The notes below the pieces were generated by a model. That model was not told where the DNA came from. It did no database searches and worked only from the letters and a program-made list of their open reading frames with translations. A stretch of DNA of 64,000 nt from positions 84,348 through 148,347 of the forward strand of contig QVRM01003983.1 of assembly GCA_003439945.1 (NCBI GenBank), written 5' to 3'. Positions within the stretch are counted from its first letter, which is position 1, and each line of letters opens with the position of its first letter. This document shows positions 23,544-36,400 of this stretch, in pieces. Made by a program: the position numbers and the translations under genes. The DNA comes from Dermanyssus gallinae. Lineage: Eukaryota; Arthropoda; Arachnida; Mesostigmata; Dermanyssidae.

Positions 23544-23903
23544 TTACATAGGCTGCCACAATTTCAACCCCCCATTGACGCTATTGCTACTAAGTTTTCG
23601 GCTATTATTCCTATTTCCCCCCCCCCTTAAAATCTGCTCTCGTGAATACGGAAACCCCCCACTTAGCCTGCCCCGTCCCTCGCCTTTATGTGCTAGTGCG
23701 TGATGTCCGTAGAAGCCGCCCAAAGAGAAAAGTTTAACCGCGCAAGTTTCCGTCAATATTAGAAAATCCACTCCTCGGAGTGCTTCCGCGCCTAACAGAT
23801 CTAACACGCCATGTTTTTCGCAGTTCCACAGCACTACGTTGATAACCTTTTCTCGATGGCAGGGGAGGATATTGTTCTTTTTACGTTCTCGTGCGGAATC
23901 CAA
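23544..23903 (-). pseudogene. Endonuclease domain fragment of the minus-strand LINE
   Basis: A 119-codon frame carries VLWNCEKHGVLDLLGAEALR and VDFLILTETCAV. This matches the start of an AP-type LINE endonuclease: the conserved Asn in 'WNC/WNV' and the metal-binding Glu in 'TET'. The remainder (HALAHKGEGRGRLSGG) matches the 'RGGVA' region in degenerate form. The catalytic C-terminal half is not recognisable. Confidence 0.65.
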
Positions 23904-23960
23904 ATGTTTGTGCTCGGTGCACTCATGTAAATATTCTGACTCTTGGGCTCAGTCTCTCCC

Positions 23961-24900
23961 GGGCGTCACTGAGTCTTTGATCCACGGGTCGTGATGCTTT
24001 CGTCATTGCAGCCATTTGTATTTGGTAGGGGTGCCGCCGTTTCTTTGACATTGTTTCGGATAAACGACCTTGATTTCGCCTCTTGCAAAGAACGTGACAA
24101 TAATCGTGTTCAGCCGATTCTGTAACTACCAGGTGATTAATATATGTGTGCCTTTCAAAATATTGTTGATGGGATAGAGTGAGTTCTGATGAAAGATGAG
24201 GTACGATAGGAGTTTATCACTAGTAGACAGATTTAAACAGTTTTAGTTCAATAGACATTTTTCTTTCTTCTCTGACAGGAAGAAACAGTAAATCACCAAC
24301 AATAAAGATGAGCTGCTCACAGCCCATCACTTGCCGTATGACGTATTCCCCGCTTATTTTTAAGTGTGGTACGCAAGACCATTTTGACGATGTCAACCTA
24401 ATAATAACATACAGTACGATCATCGACTAAGTTTTTTATTTTCATAATATTAAGCATTGTATAACAAGCGCGAACAGCGATAGTTGGTCTGTGAGCTAAC
24501 GACATTACAGGTGCCTACCCCTAGAAACCGCGTATTGTAATGTTTCCTGTTCATGGTACCATGGTCAAGATGGGGCCTGACGGCAAACGCCTCAAATATT
24601 TTGACCTGACGTCCCTTAAACTGAAATGAAACCCACTTAGGACTTAATCATCATTTTTTACGTTTTAGAGGTGGTTTCGTCTAGTGAAAGAAGCCTCGAT
24701 CCTACTGCGCGTCCCGATGATATATTCCAATTCTATTCTTTTTTTCACGAGCGTTCTGAGATGCATAAGAGGTGGTGGGTTGCAAAAGTTGGGTCGGTCT
24801 CTCTCGCTTACAAATGAACAACGTTCCAGGGTTTCTGTCCTGTGCCTTGTATGTGTGTGCCCGAACTACGACACTGCGATGCGACACCGGTATCCGTACC
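23961..24900. other. Unassigned sequence
   Basis: No domain, RNA gene or repeat recognised. Confidence 0.35.
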
Positions 24901-27900
24901 GCTGGATGAGCGCAAGCACTGCGGGGGAGGAAGCAGCGAAGATGCGCGGATTAGACCCGGCTAACCATCTCTCATCAGCCATCATGTTGGCTGGGCCGTC
25001 TCATAAAAGATACACTGTTCCTCTACTAGTTCTGCTTCTTTATCTGCGTCATTTCTGTTTTGTCCCTTTCCACCGGCCATTCATTTCTGGCGCCTCGTTC
25101 GAGCAGACGGTGGCCGCGGCTGCCTTTCTTCTGCGTGTTCTGCATTTCCGAAACCATGAAGTGTGATCGGACCACTGCTGCTGTTGTTGCTGCTGCAAAT
25201 CAGTTGGTTGGTTTGTTGGGGGAGAGAAAGAGAGAGAGCAACAAGGCCGAAAGGAACACTCCCATCTTCCTCCCTTACATCCCTTTATTCCCTTCTCCTT
25301 GCATCCCTTTATTTCTTTTTCCTTGCATCCTTTTATTCTCTTCTCCCCGCCTCCCGTCTCTAAGTCCCTCTCTCTCTATCTCTCTCTCTCCAGTTCTGTG
25401 TAACTATATTTATACGTATATTTATTCCATGCTATTATTTGCGTGGTTGTAGCAGTTGCTGTTGTTGGTGGTGTTTGGTGTGTTGCTCTGCGGTTTGTTT
25501 AGCTTGCGCAGTTTTTGAGGTCGGTATGCGTAGACCTTCGTCCTCACCAAGTTTTGCCCTCACTCATTCACTCGCTCACTCGCTTGATTGCCTCGTTCGA
25601 CAACGGCATCCTCTGAGAGGAGGAGGACAAAGAGGACGAGGAGGAGAAGGAGGAAGACGAAGAGAACCTCCAATGAGGAGCAGGAGGAGGAGTTGACACG
25701 CCGTCTCCTCTGTACTCCTCAACGTTCTCCTTTTGCCACCAAACCACCCCTCTTCACTCGAACTTTTTTGCTCGCACTGTCTCTCTCTCAAGAGAGGGCG
25801 AGAGAGAGTGGACCGCGAGTTGAAGTACGTTTGACTAGGCTGCTGCTGCTACTATTGTTACTGCATGTACACCACGAGCCGAGGCGGACGACATAGACAA
25901 AGGAAGAGAGAGGGAGAGATGAAGGGGGAGAGGAAGAGAGAAGGGGAGAGATATTTTACATCGTTCGAAACGGTACGGCTGATCTTTTGATGAGGAGCAG
26001 GTCGGAGCCAGCTGTGTGTGTGTGTGTGGAGGAGCGTGCAGTGTTTCTGCCGTCACTGCAGCTGCTGCTGCTGCTACCGCAACTGCTGTCGTCGTACGAG
26101 TAGACAGACACAGCTCTCTCAGCATCCAGCCGCGTATACAGACAGCCCCACATATATAGAGCCAGCTGCATGCACATAGCATTAGCATAGATAGCCGGTC
26201 GCAGTCATACATCGACACATGTATGTACACACGTACGTATGCAGATACACATGTACGCCGCACATGCGCGTGCGCGCCCATACACACACACACCTCGGCG
26301 TACGCAACCACCCACTCACCCATCTACCCATCCAGCCACCCAGCCACAACTTATTCAGAGCCGCTAATAGGCACGGATACGCGCCTATCGAGGGAGGCAG
26401 GCAGGCAAACAGACACACTAAGGGAAGCGAGACAGAAAGGAAGAAAGGTAAATGGTGGTAGCGGCAGGAGAAGGAAGGCTGGAACAGCGGCGGCGGTGGC
26501 GGCGGCAGCAGTGGTAGCAGAGGCCGTAGCAGCATCACCTACGCCTGCAGCCAGCATCCCTCCCCCCCCCCTCCAACATCACTACCAGCACGGCTAACCC
26601 CTCTACCACCTCCAACATCACTATACCAGTAAGGCTACTCCCCCCCGGAACAGCACCACCACCACCACCACCACCTCCGAGGTTACGACTACTACCAATT
26701 CTTGTCGTCGTCGTAGCAGTAGTGAGGAGTGATGTGTATGGGTTGGGTTCTGCCCTCATCCTCGCCGCCGCCGCCGCTAGGAGGGTAGCTCGGCTATGCC
26801 TTCGTCCTCGTCTACGGGGGGCAAGGGGGGGTAGTAGCTGCTCCTCGCCTCCTGTATCAGCATCATCATCATCATCAGCAGCAATACCATCAGCAGCATC
26901 AGCATCAACATCATTTCAACATCGCGAGATCTCATCGGGCAGCGGGCTCTAAGCGAGAAAGTGGGAGGAAACGCAGTGGTCTCTACGTCTGTTCTGTTCC
27001 TGCTGCTGCTGTTGCTGCCGCTTATACTACTACGACTTCGTTTGCTGCGACTGCAGTCGCGTCCTAGAGCGGCACGCGGCTACGAAACAGCAACGTAAAC
27101 AACAACAACAACGACGACATCTAGCCAAAACCAGGATCCGGAGCGGGATCGGGAGGCAGTTCGATATCGCCTGGTGGCCCATCGGTGGCATTACTGCTAA
27201 GTTCCTGTAGGAGGAGGAGGCTCACCGACCAGCCGACGGACCAGAGTACGGACGAAGTGGCGGACGAAGCGGTGATGACGATCATGTTGATCGTGCCAGT
27301 GGTGGCGGTAGTGGTGGTGGTGGTGAAGGTGATGCTGTTGGGGATGATGGGCGACTCGATAAGGGCGGACAGAGGAACGTAGGGTGCGCCTCTTCCACGC
27401 GAGAAGGTGTCTCCTCAAGCCCAAGAGAACACACGACATTTGGCTCCGAGTGGCGACGTCGTCTGCGGGAGGCAAAGGTGTCCGCCGTGTCCGCAATTGC
27501 GGCGGTCAGCCTTAAACAAGAGAGAGAGAGAGATTTAGTGGCTGCCACGCGACCTGTCATCCGTCAAATAAACAAGCAAACGAACGAGCAACGAGAAGGT
27601 CTTGTTTCCTCTATGCTCATCAGTGTGAAAACGACGCGTCTCTGTGGATTTAGTTGGTGCCACTGTGTGACAGGGACTTACAGATTCTTCTTATCGTTGT
27701 CATTGGTGTTACCAGATAACGTGATAAGCAGATGAGGCCATAATCTGAGTCGTAACTTGACGACGTCATCTTAGTTAAGCGGTTAGTGGCTAGCAAATCA
27801 AACGGGAAAAGGCGAGCAGTGCGGTGTCAACTGCTGCGATATCCAAGCGATATCGATCGACAAATCGATTGTTGATGGCCGTCATTCACCGTATAGTGTA

Positions 27901-29017
27901 GTTGTCTCATCAGAAGCAAAAGCAGCAGCAGCAGCAGTAGCAACAACAACCACTGTAACAACGACGGCAATCGACGGTAACAGAGTGGCGCAGAAGTGGA
28001 ACAGCAACAAACCGACGAACCAAAGACATCTGCTTCTGCATGAGCCTGCCTCTACCTGGAACTACTTGAGGCGAAGCGAGTCTGCTACAGACGAAGTGCG
28101 TTCATTCTGTTTGGATAGTAGCAGAGATTGGTAGCCAGGGCCGAGTGGTATTCAAGCGACTGTGCAGCAACTCGATAGTCTGACCGATTCAACTGCCAGA
28201 TCAACTAGCTAATGTTGTTGCTGCTGCTGCTGCTGCTGATCGCCGCAACGTAGACGATAAGCGACTATCAGCACCGATAACGTCAATGCCTACGACAGGT
28301 GTGCGACCCGAAACGCAGGACAAACTGCCACCAGCAAATGGGTGACCGTCATGCACCTGTGACTGTGCTTTGGAGTCGCTGCTAAATCTTATCTCTCTCT
28401 CTCTCTCTCTTCATTTGACCACTAACCCTTTATGTACAAGTATACAAAGAACACACATACAAACGGAGTGGCCTAACGTCTATAAAGGTTCAGCAACAAG
28501 ACAACAGGCGTCAGAAGTCATCCTTTGCGGTTGTCGATTCGTTGTGGGTGTGGCGTTGAAGAGTGCTGATTGACATCTCCGCCGTCACCGCCGCAGACAC
28601 TGTCGTCAGCGTTACGTTCAGCTGTCACGCGTGACAACGATCTTCTATAGTTCGTTAGTGTAGTGTAGGCATCCATTGCACTGGCCTGGTCCATTGACAA
28701 GCTGTCCGTCTGTCTGCCTGTTTGCCTGTCGGCCGGGTGTGTATCACTGTGTCTCTTCTATATGTGCGTTCAATCCGAGCTCACCATCTGTGCTCGGCTC
28801 GGTTGTGCGTTCGTCGTACGTCGGCCACCATAACCATCACCCATATCACCGGCCGCCGCCGCTGCCGCCACAAGCAAGTCTTCTATTCTCTCTAGAACAT
28901 CATTGACACCGTCATCGGAACACAGCGATCCGTTCTCTAACTCTACCTCTATATCTCCCTATCTCTCGCGTCCTCGATCTCATCGGCTGTTCTTCCGGCC
29001 CCGGCGCACAGGACGAG
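24900..29017 (+). promoter_or_regulatory. Putative promoter / 5'UTR region of the Ly6 gene, triplet-repeat rich
   Basis: Compared with the AT-rich flanks, this 4-kb stretch is GC-rich. It contains many short arrays: TCTCTC near 25370-25390 and 28389-28409, GAGGAG near 25615-25690, CTGCTG near 26060 and 28215-28240, CACCACCAC near 26657-26675, CATCATCAT near 26861, GGTGGT near 27310 and CAGCAG near 27925. No transposon was recognised in it. It ends at the start codon of a well-supported gene, so a promoter and 5'UTR role is likely, but no TATA box, initiator or transcription start can be fixed by eye. Long open frames on both strands follow the triplet repeats and are not convincing genes. Confidence 0.4.
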
Positions 29018-29102
29018 ATGCGGAGACACAGCTCAGGCAGCGTAATGCCCACTCAAGCCATCTTTGCGGTCTCAGCGATACTCGCCGCCCTCTCCGGAGT
29101 GG
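29018..29102 (+). CDS. Ly6 gene exon 1 (signal peptide)
   Basis: It starts at ATG 29018 and encodes 28 residues plus one base. The donor is G|GTGAGTAA, a near-perfect consensus. The product is a short basic start followed by AIFAVSAILAALSGV, a typical signal-peptide core. Without splicing the frame stops two codons later, which supports the intron. Confidence 0.85.
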
Positions 29103-30361
29103 GTGAGTAACATCGAGATCAGTTGTTTTCCAGTTTGACGAGCACACTGATCGGTTCGTAGTCTATCGCCATGCTCGCGGGCCCGTCTCTAGTAGCACCC
29201 GATTTCAACGCGAATTCTCACACGCAACAACAGCAACAACAACAACAACAACAACAGCAGTTAGCTCTTCCCGTTTAGCAAGCATTGAGTCATCTACTAT
29301 TTGTGTCGGGTGCAATCCAGGCGGTAATTAACAGCATTCCGCATACGAAATCCGCATAGCATCTTTCTAAACGGCTACGAACGAACATTTCACGTAGTTG
29401 TGTTGGAATACAAGTGTGCTGAAACGATTTTGCGGTAGCCTCAGTAGTGAGAGCAGCAGCGTAGCCGACTATTGGTATGACCGACCGTCTTTGCTAACAT
29501 CGAAAGCACTATTGTGGCCATTTTGTGCATCGACGCCCGGCCCTGCTGCCTAAAAGAGCGACATTTTTATCGTTGTGCACGAACTCGTGTTTGCTTTGGG
29601 GGGATGACTATATATAATGTTTGGACGGAATAGACAGTCAGTAAGATTTATACGTTTTATTGGCTTTCTTCATTGCTTACGTAGGCTGAAACCAATCTTT
29701 CCCGTACGAATGAGAAGTTGCCTTTGAGCTTGACTCTTCGACTTATTCGTGTTTTACGACTCACGACTAGTTCAGTTTTCTCCGCTGCTAGGAGGAACTA
29801 CACTTTGTTGAAACAGCAACCAAGCGTTTTTCTGGTTGCATGAGTTCCCTTTACAGTGACGTCTTTGTGCTTGACTACCGACATAATAGCCTCAATGCAA
29901 AAAAAATGCCCGCCAGTGCCTCCATCTTCATTAGTAGTCATGGTAAACGAGAGCCTATGCTATGCTAAAATGTTGAACTAACAGTTTTTAACTATTTATT
30001 TGATCTGGGCTAACAGAGAATGAGGATTCAGGAAAGGTGTGTTGAGTTTGAACAACCGACCGTCTATTCAACATCTATTTAGTTAGCAACCGCACAAAAT
30101 CACAGTTTTAAATTCTTCCTCACTATAACAAGAAATGTTATGTGTCGTCACCGACTGGAATCATACGTCCGTCCCGATAGATGCAAACTACGGTTCTTAA
30201 TTTTTCTAGAAAATCATTACCTAAAAGCCGAAAAAGGGAAGTCCATACTTGTGGTATGTATATATGTACGCTCTTTATGACACATCTTATAACCCACCTT
30301 GAAGCATCCCGCAACCACTCACCTTCAAGGATTACGGTTAATCGGTATAATTGCGTTCTGT

Positions 30362-30414
<53 letters not shown>

Positions 30415-33400
30415 TCTAATTCTTTAAAAGGTTGCTTTAAACGTGTATGCATCGCACACGAGGTTTGAGGTCTAGTACAACTCGGCGTTAAATTTTTGGA
30501 AAGAGGAACAGACATGTCTTTTAAAAATGAGTAAATGAGCATGAAATCCATAATATAAGAACTGCTACGAGTTTTATTTATTGAGCATTATCTTCAATAC
30601 AACATTTGTTCTGCTTTGAGCTAACGTAGTATGCAATTCAACAAGATGCAAACTTTTCTTCCAAACACGCAAGTATGATTGACATTTGAACCTCGTCGAC
30701 GCCTCCTAAGCAAACTCTTTTTATGCGCGATGCTTTCTTATTGTACCGTGCTTTATGCAATCACCGCAAATCTACCTTGACTTGGCGGTCGTGGTCGCAA
30801 TTTTTGCCATACTGCGACCGTTTATTGAGTCCTTGTGTGGACGGTGGACATTTCAAAGGTTCCCGTGACCTCGCCTGCTGTTGGCCGCTAGCCAACAATT
30901 GTGGTAGGGGATCAGTTGTTGTTGTTGGGGGGAAGGCTATTCCACTTGGCGGCGGCCATCGGCGCCAGCCATTCGAGTGTGCAATGTCATTCGTGCGCCG
31001 TCATGCTGAGCTCACAGCCGGTCTGTACCACGGTCCGACGGAAAACGCCAACGAATGGCGTTGCGGTCCAGTGACTGAGAAAACCACTTCGACGTCGGTT
31101 TTCGTGGAACACGGATAATGCGGACATTGTCCGGGATGGCCCTGCACACTTACGTCTACCTACACCTACGCAGACATACAAACGAAGCTTTTCCCACTGC
31201 TTAGTTTGTCCTCAGCCTTCGGTCAGGACGGGGTTCCTAGTGGCCTTGGGCCTGGTCAAGACGCCAGGTATAGAAGTAGTAGTTTGTGCTGAGGCAGACG
31301 CTCTCGTCACGTCGCTGCGAGGAGTTGCGCACGCTCTATTAGGTAAGAAACCTTATAGGCGGTGAGCATCCTATACTGGCTAGCTACTATAACTACTGGT
31401 GGTAGTTGCACTGCGATCGTCCGGACGACGCGAGAGCCAATCGAAGTAATGACCCCCTGAAGGCTCGCTCAGCGAGCAACTGCCTCATTGCTTCTCCAAG
31501 GGGTGGGGGGGGGGGGGCAGTCATCAGAAGCCGGCCGTCCTGTACTGAATTCCAAGCATCCATGCGACTTCAGTTTACTAAGCTATCTAAGCTGCTTTTG
31601 CTGCTGCTACGATTACTCATAGTGCTGGTTCGTACTACATTTACTATCTGAAGAGCAGGTTATACCGGCCCAAACTCATTGGCCTAGATGTGCGCGGCAA
31701 ATGGGCGCGGTCAGATTCATCACAGATTTGTTAGTCGAGAATATTATGGAACCACACACAATTCGTTAGTCGAGAATATTATGGAGCCCTGCAAGCGTTA
31801 CCTTCAAGTTGGCGAACTCACACTATAGCAAAACGATTTATTTAAACGTATAGGACCACTTACTCAACTGCACAATTCCCTCTTAGGACTAGCGCACACA
31901 AAGTTCCAGTTGGTAAGTGCGTAGAATAGGACACGCGGTCCAGAAGTTTTGCAGATGTACGTGCATGCAATCTGTGGGACAAAACGGTGAAGACACTATT
32001 GTCATTAGCACATGCATGGCAAATGCATTTCCACAAGTTGTGACACTGATCATTAAATGCTAGCCTATAATTGCACTTCTATGATTTTTATATGTCGAGT
32101 TGATGAACAATCGTTTTTTGGAGAGAGGAGAAAACACTTATGCACATCTAACTTATTAGTTAGTGTGGGTTCAGCATTTTTCAGAATGTCCTACCCACGA
32201 AAACGTACCATCCCCGGTGTCACTTCAAGCTGCCCAGAACTAGTTGTGTATTATTTCAGACACCCTAAATGTTGGATAACTTCTGTTTCGTGCTACCTAA
32301 GCTATCTTATCCGTTCGAGGATCTATTGCTCTCTCAATATTGAGTCTACGAAAGCACTCACTAGGTTCCATGATCCCTTATTATGTGCCTTAAGTGGGAC
32401 CAGGTTCTCAATAGTGAGTGCGTCCCGCAATGTGCACTCAAGCGCAGCTCTCTCATCGGAAAACCTCGAGCAATGCAGCAAAGTACTCGTTTGTGCTATG
32501 CTGTCCTCTGCTCCGCCTTCACATGATGCGCCATCTCGTTTCTTTGCTATATGATCCTCTTCGCGGCATCGGTAGCATTTGCTTGAGTTCGTTGCATCGT
32601 CGTGCCTTGTATCCAAATTGCTGACACTTGAAACAGCAAGGAAGAGGGCTACTCCAGCTACTCCACTTTTATCTTGCGTTGATCTAATATTTTATTTGCT
32701 ATAGCTCTTGGCAGGCGAACCCCGGTAGTACGCTTGCCACCGCTCACTTCTCGGGGCTTCCCCGTCTTGATTGTCCTTGGGCTTAAAGCCCTCGATGCCC
32801 TTGAGTAGAGAGACCTCGATTTCTTCAGTAGTGCTGGCTTCATCAAGGTTCCTGAGCAGCATCAATTCTAGCTTCGCCACTTCAGCTGGAAAATTAGCAT
32901 TATTGCTTTCGTGTTCAGGAACTTACGAGTACATTTGATGTTTGTGTAAGCGATCTCATGAGCGATGACAAACCATATCCGAACCATCATTGCTTGGATG
33001 TCGAAGATGGCATCAACATCTCATTATTTCTTATTTGTCGGCCAAGTTGTCGAATATTTGTGCCATGAAAAGTTCAGTTACGGTCACTACTTTTAAGATG
33101 TGTTCTTCAACACACTGACTTTACACGCCCACCCTTTTTAGAAAGCAGGCCATAATGCAAAGCCACATTATGCGCTAAGTTTGTATCATTGTCACCAGGA
33201 ATGGACATGTACAGCTTAATATAATCGGCACAGTTGATAAATCTTAACAACATTAATACTACATACTTGACCATATCAATGAACAACATGAAGAGCAAAG
33301 TTTCTAAGATGGTGCTCTGTCGACAACCTGTTGAGATGCTACACTCCGTTGAAGCCTCCCTTCCTGAAGATTTGATTTCTCAATTGTCGGAAATTCACTG

Positions 33401-36400
33401 ACTAATATTTGGACCCAAACGCTTTAATTGTAGTCCGGAGATGAGTAGCATCGCTTTTTCTTAGGAATCTTCAAGAATTCGGCGGAAGGGGGGGATGACG
33501 AAGGCCGCGAAGGAATATATATTTATATATATATGGGGTATATATATATATATATATATATATGGGGTGTATATATATATATATATATATATATATGGGA
33601 TATATATATATATATATGGGGTGTCCGAATAATCTGCAGGCATCTTCCAAAAGTTTCCGCGCTCAGAGCTGCCCTCTCCTTTCTCCTCTTGAACAGCTCA
33701 GGGTAGAACGGTCAATTCCGAGATGAAGCGTTACTCAACGGAAGAACGCATAGAGGAACTCTGTACACGGCATGCTGACGAGCTCTTCACGCAATTTGCG
33801 TTCCACATAACCGGCCATATGAGAACACCGGAACAATATCCGGAAGCAACCGTTCGACGATATGCCCAACAACTGAGTTCTCCTAGCACCTCAACCTGGT
33901 ATATTTTAAGGTCGGATCCAGAGATGTATCTATATAAGATTCATCTGACGCAAGAACTAAAGAGTGCGGACCATTACGGGCGGCTAAGCTCGCCAATTGG
34001 GTTTCCGATATAACTCAGCCAAGGAAGAAGAATCAGGACGCCGAATTCGACGGTTTAGTTATTCTTCTACGAATGTGCAGTAACTAACGCTTACCGGGAA
34101 ACGTCTTTATGTTAGCGCTAGACTCCTACGACGGAGACTCTAGACTCTATACTTGTGCGTGTTTGCGTAATTAAAGTCTCAGATATTTTGTTGATTATGT
34201 CTAGTTGTCTTTTAGCATCCGCGACATGAGGCTTGGGAGGAGTGGTCCATCGGCCCCGGGAATTTTTAAGATGCGTACATGCATTACAAATGCCTGTATT
34301 TGTATGTATGTATTACATACAGAGCGTATCTGGATGTTTGGGTCACATTTGAGTGGTTCGTCGGTTTTGGTAGCAAAAGAGTAAAGATACCTGTCTGCCA
34401 GTTGATTAGGTTCACGCTGCCGTCGCTTCTTTGCAAGTTCCGGCGCGAAAAACAAAATTCGTCATTGCATCCAATGGAAAGGGGGCGGTAGTGGCAAATA
34501 TGTCTTATTTGGGAGTGAGAGTCAAATTACAGATTTCTGTTAGCCCGATGTGACTGGCCGGACATAGGTTTACAGAATGTGTGAATGCCAAAAACGAATT
34601 ATTCGATAGAGAAACTGAACATACCAGTGTGTTCCGAATATTTGGGCTTCGTCTGGAAGTTATCCAACGTTAACTAGCGAACGAAAATAGTGATAATTAA
34701 AACAGTTTTCAAAAAGTGATATCTTTCGCTGCATAATTATTTAAATTTTACGTTCAATGCGTTAAAATGTTATCATATGCTTGTAGAACAGGGCTGACCT
34801 TTGTCTCGATATGTACATATTTACACGCAGATTTAAGGGCATTTATTATTAGACAAGCAATTATACATTGATACTTGCGACCATTCGTGTACACGTTACA
34901 CATGCAGATATGTGTAATACACTATTACATAACATATAGTTGAAGTTGTCTTAATTTGTACTGCACCACAAAAATATTCTGCTTACAAGATTCTTTCTAG
35001 GGATGGCTTCGAACTTGATATTGAGATTTGATCAAGTCACACTTCTGAGTAATTCATACTCTGAACTCTTCCTCTATTAGAGCACATTTTGCAACTTTTA
35101 AACAACAATATAAGGTTATAGCACTTAACTGCCCCGATCAACATATTGCAGCGTTGCACAACTTGCCTGACAAGCTTAATACAGTTAAATATAGAGTTTC
35201 GCGTTTTTGGTAACAAATGAGCGTATAGCAACGCCTGCGTAAATAGAACAAATATTTGTTTTCAATTTAATTTTCAAAATTCAGGTTTATTCACGGTACC
35301 GCAATTTCACAATGTCTCATTCTTCCGTTGACCCACATGACACGTTTTCTTCAACTAAATGACGTAACTAGTTTTGACTAGATTTTTTACTCGTTACCCA
35401 TTTTTTAATTTCACGTTTAAATAATTTGACTGAGGTGAGTACACGAATTTTCTTGGGAAGTTCGGTCCAGATAGTCTTATGTTCACATACAATAAGAAGG
35501 TTTTAATTACGATTGATTTTGCCGTTAGAAAATTTAGCACTATAAATCTCCAGCGGCGTCTTTGCGTTCGCACCATATAGGCAAAATTTGCCTTAATTTT
35601 CTGCCATTTCCTCTAAATGATTCTGATTAGCGACAAATGTACGTTCCAGAACGACGGGTTCAACAACTAAGTTTGGATCTGCGTCACACTACACACAGTG
35701 GGAATGGATCCTGAGGGGTATATGTCTCCTTTAGGATTAAAGGGTAGCATCGCTGAATGGGCCAGCAACAACAGTGAACTCCCATTGTAGATGGCAAAAA
35801 AAACCTTTGGCAGTATGCATACATTAAATGTATTTGCCAATCAGTTTTTACGCTCATCGAGAGCGCAATCGACAATTTCATGCAATGCAAAGTATACTTA
35901 TACTCAGCCCAAGCGTGCTGATATGAAACCACTGTCACTTGCCTAAATAAGCTAAGCAATTTCAGTAAAGTTCATTTAATGTATGTACTTAATTAGAAGA
36001 TAGATAATAGAACGCTAAGCGCAACAATGGATTTGTTGCAGCCGGGCTCTCATGATCTCGACGCACCCTCACAGGACGGTTTACAAAATGGCAGTAAACC
36101 CCAATCTAATCGCAGATAGACATGCAAGATGAAAGTGAGGAATAGAGCTGAGCAGAGGAGAACGGCAGAGACGCCTCTCCCACGGCTTCGAAGTAATGCC
36201 AAAGTAGCACCGAGCCTGGGGGGGAGGGCGTGGGGAGAAATACGGGCTTAGTGGGTTTGCGAGTTCCACACTAGTCACGCAGGCTGCTAGTGGCGCATGT
36301 GCATCATGCATTCCCAAAACTTTCCAGATAAAAAATATATTTGTTGTTTCCCGTTCTTGTGTTTCGGAGCTTGAATTTATAGATCGAGCCTCATGTAGAG

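Larger units (their letters stand above)
21203..23960 (-). mobile_element. LINE on the minus strand with endonuclease and RT
   Basis: Read on the minus strand from high to low coordinate, the element shows an endonuclease piece (23903-23544: VINVVLWNCEKHG and FLILTETCAV). An RT finger region follows in broken frames (about 23300-22620, with KAAGNDMIRNEHLK). Next come the RT palm (22617-21975), the thumb (21957-21766: KKFTYLGATITSNGSSFRKHI) and a C-terminal block (21806-21513), followed by a Cys/His-rich tail near 21300-21370 (CCRCSRCLGYC..YHAAAC). The 3' end at about 21203 carries AATAAACCATA on the minus strand. Several stops and frameshifts are visible. A truncated 3' end of the same family lies at 44526-44660. 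Confidence 0.8.

Noticed and set aside
24684..25166. 160-codon + strand frame
   Set aside because: No family signature. It begins in AT-rich and ends in repeat-rich DNA with no gene context.
25835..27560. Several long open frames on both strands
   Set aside because: They are driven by triplet repeats (poly-Ala, poly-Val, poly-His, poly-Arg and so on) and overlap each other on both strands. No domain or conserved start was seen.
30723..31118. 131-codon open frame from ATG in Ly6 intron 1
   Set aside because: No recognised domain, no supporting splice or poly(A) context, and codon use gives no evidence of selection. Possibly chance in a locally GC-rich patch.
31733..31792. TTAGTCGAGAATATTATGGA occurring twice about 36 bp apart
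   Set aside because: It is a real short direct duplication, but nothing recognisable lies between or around it. It could be slippage and does not support a mobile element.
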